Assembly (NCBI GenBank): GCA_016706225.1
Contig: JADJKB010000003.1
Location: forward strand, 744,001-808,000
Source of the DNA: Myxococcales bacterium
GTDB taxonomy: Bacteria > Myxococcota_A > Polyangia > Polyangiales > Polyangiaceae
Length of the DNA stretch: 64,000 nt
Direction: 5' to 3'
Part shown: one piece after another, positions 63,660 through 64,000 of the stretch
Position numbering within the stretch: position 1 is the first letter of the stretch
Layout of the letters: the number at the start of each line of letters is the position of its first letter
Notes under the pieces: model-generated
The model's input: the letters and a program-made list of their open reading frames with translations, nothing else
What the model was told of the DNA's origin: nothing
Database searches by the model: none
Program-made: the position numbers and the translations under genes

Positions 63660-64000
63660 ATGCTCACCTGGGTAGCGAAAAAGCTGTTCGGCACCTCCAA
63701 CGAACGCGCGGTCAAGCGGATGCGGCCCGTGGTGGCTGCCATCAACGACCTCGAAAAATCGATCTCCAAGCTCACGGACGCGGAGCTCAAGGCCAAGACG
63801 GCGGAGTTCAAGGAGCAGCTCGACAACGGCGCCTCGCTCGACGACATCCTGATCGAGTCCTTTGCCGTCTGCCGCGAGGGCGGCAAGCGCGCGCTGAAGA
63901 TGCGCCACTACGACGTGCAGCTCATGGGCGGCATGGTGCTCCACCAGGGCAAGATCGCCGAGATGCGAACCGGCGAGGGCAAGACCCTGGTCGCCACGCT
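63660..64000 (+). CDS. secA: Preprotein translocase ATPase SecA, N-terminal part (runs off right edge)
   Basis: From ATG 63660 (AAAGAGAG a few bp upstream) the first 113 residues match SecA: MLTWVAKKLFGTSNERAVKR, INDLEKSISKLTDAEL, and at the edge MRHYDVQLMGGMVLHQGKI followed by AEMRTGEGKTLVATL, which holds the Walker A motif (GEGKT). SecA drives Sec-dependent export, including that of the lipoproteins in this window. The remaining ~800 residues are outside. Confidence 0.96.
   Translation, partial: MLTWVAKKLFGTSNERAVKRMRPVVAAINDLEKSISKLTDAELKAKTAEFKEQLDNGASLDDILIESFAVCREGGKRALKMRHYDVQLMGGMVLHQGKIAEMRTGEGKTLVAT

Overview
The window is GC-rich, gene-dense bacterial chromosome. It looks like a myxobacterium, most probably of the Polyangiales (Myxococcota). 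The grounds are a high density of eukaryote-like Ser/Thr kinases (five intact plus one pseudokinase in 64 kb), about fourteen predicted lipoproteins with Gly/Thr- or Pro-rich spacers behind the lipobox, Sel1 and PEGA/TPR proteins, Stig1-like Cys-rich repeat proteins, and many GTG starts. Genus is inferred from gene style only. No tRNA, rRNA, CRISPR array, phage or insertion sequence was found.

Layout, left to right. 1-4.9 kb: 5' part of glyS, a lamin-tail lipoprotein, yacG, hslO (Hsp33) and a 5'-nucleotidase-like lipoprotein. 5-7.5 kb: a membrane Ser/Thr kinase and a secreted TPR/PEGA partner. 7.5-17.1 kb: four tandem Cys-rich lipoprotein genes; three are co-linear 17-unit paralogues and the fourth is a minimal version. 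17.1-19.1 kb: thiC under a clear TPP riboswitch. 19.2-32.4 kb: Sel1 lipoproteins, a second kinase plus TPR/PEGA module, a four-fold Cys-repeat lipoprotein, a soluble kinase and a 1228-residue kinase-ATPase-TPR regulator. 32.4-37.5 kb: SMUG1-type uracil-DNA glycosylase, M28 membrane peptidase, a prepilin and a pseudokinase with pentapeptide repeats. 37.5-39.9 kb: a diguanylate cyclase at the end of a DsrE/TusA sulfur-carrier operon. 40-43.9 kb: lgt with an extraordinary poly-Asp tail, then (opposite strand) a lipoprotein, dapB and dapA. 44-46.4 kb: small lipoprotein, membrane and GIY-YIG genes. 46.4-49.8 kb: sdhCAB. 50-52.7 kb: an SRPBCC-like protein and a Cys-repeat/beta-propeller lipoprotein. 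52.7-55.7 kb: rsmB and a three-PDZ RseP. 55.8-64 kb: thioesterase, DUF6544 protein, a lipoprotein, a frameshifted HNH gene, a Rieske-flavoprotein fusion, another kinase and the start of secA.

How the genes fit together: housekeeping genes (glyS, yacG, hslO, thiC, lgt, dapA/B, sdh, rsmB, rseP, secA) are interspersed with a large extracytoplasmic and signalling repertoire. Lgt would lipidate the many lipoproteins and SecA would export them. Two kinase plus TPR/PEGA pairs look like duplicated signalling modules. 

Three genes are disrupted as given: dapA (in-frame TAG at codon 36), a small dsrE-like gene (frameshift) and an HNH nuclease (frameshift at a homopolymer). These could be sequencing errors or real lesions and should be checked before anything is built on them. 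The most distinctive items are the Lgt acidic tail, the 17-unit Cys-repeat gene family, the paired kinase/TPR modules and the pseudokinase-prepilin pair.
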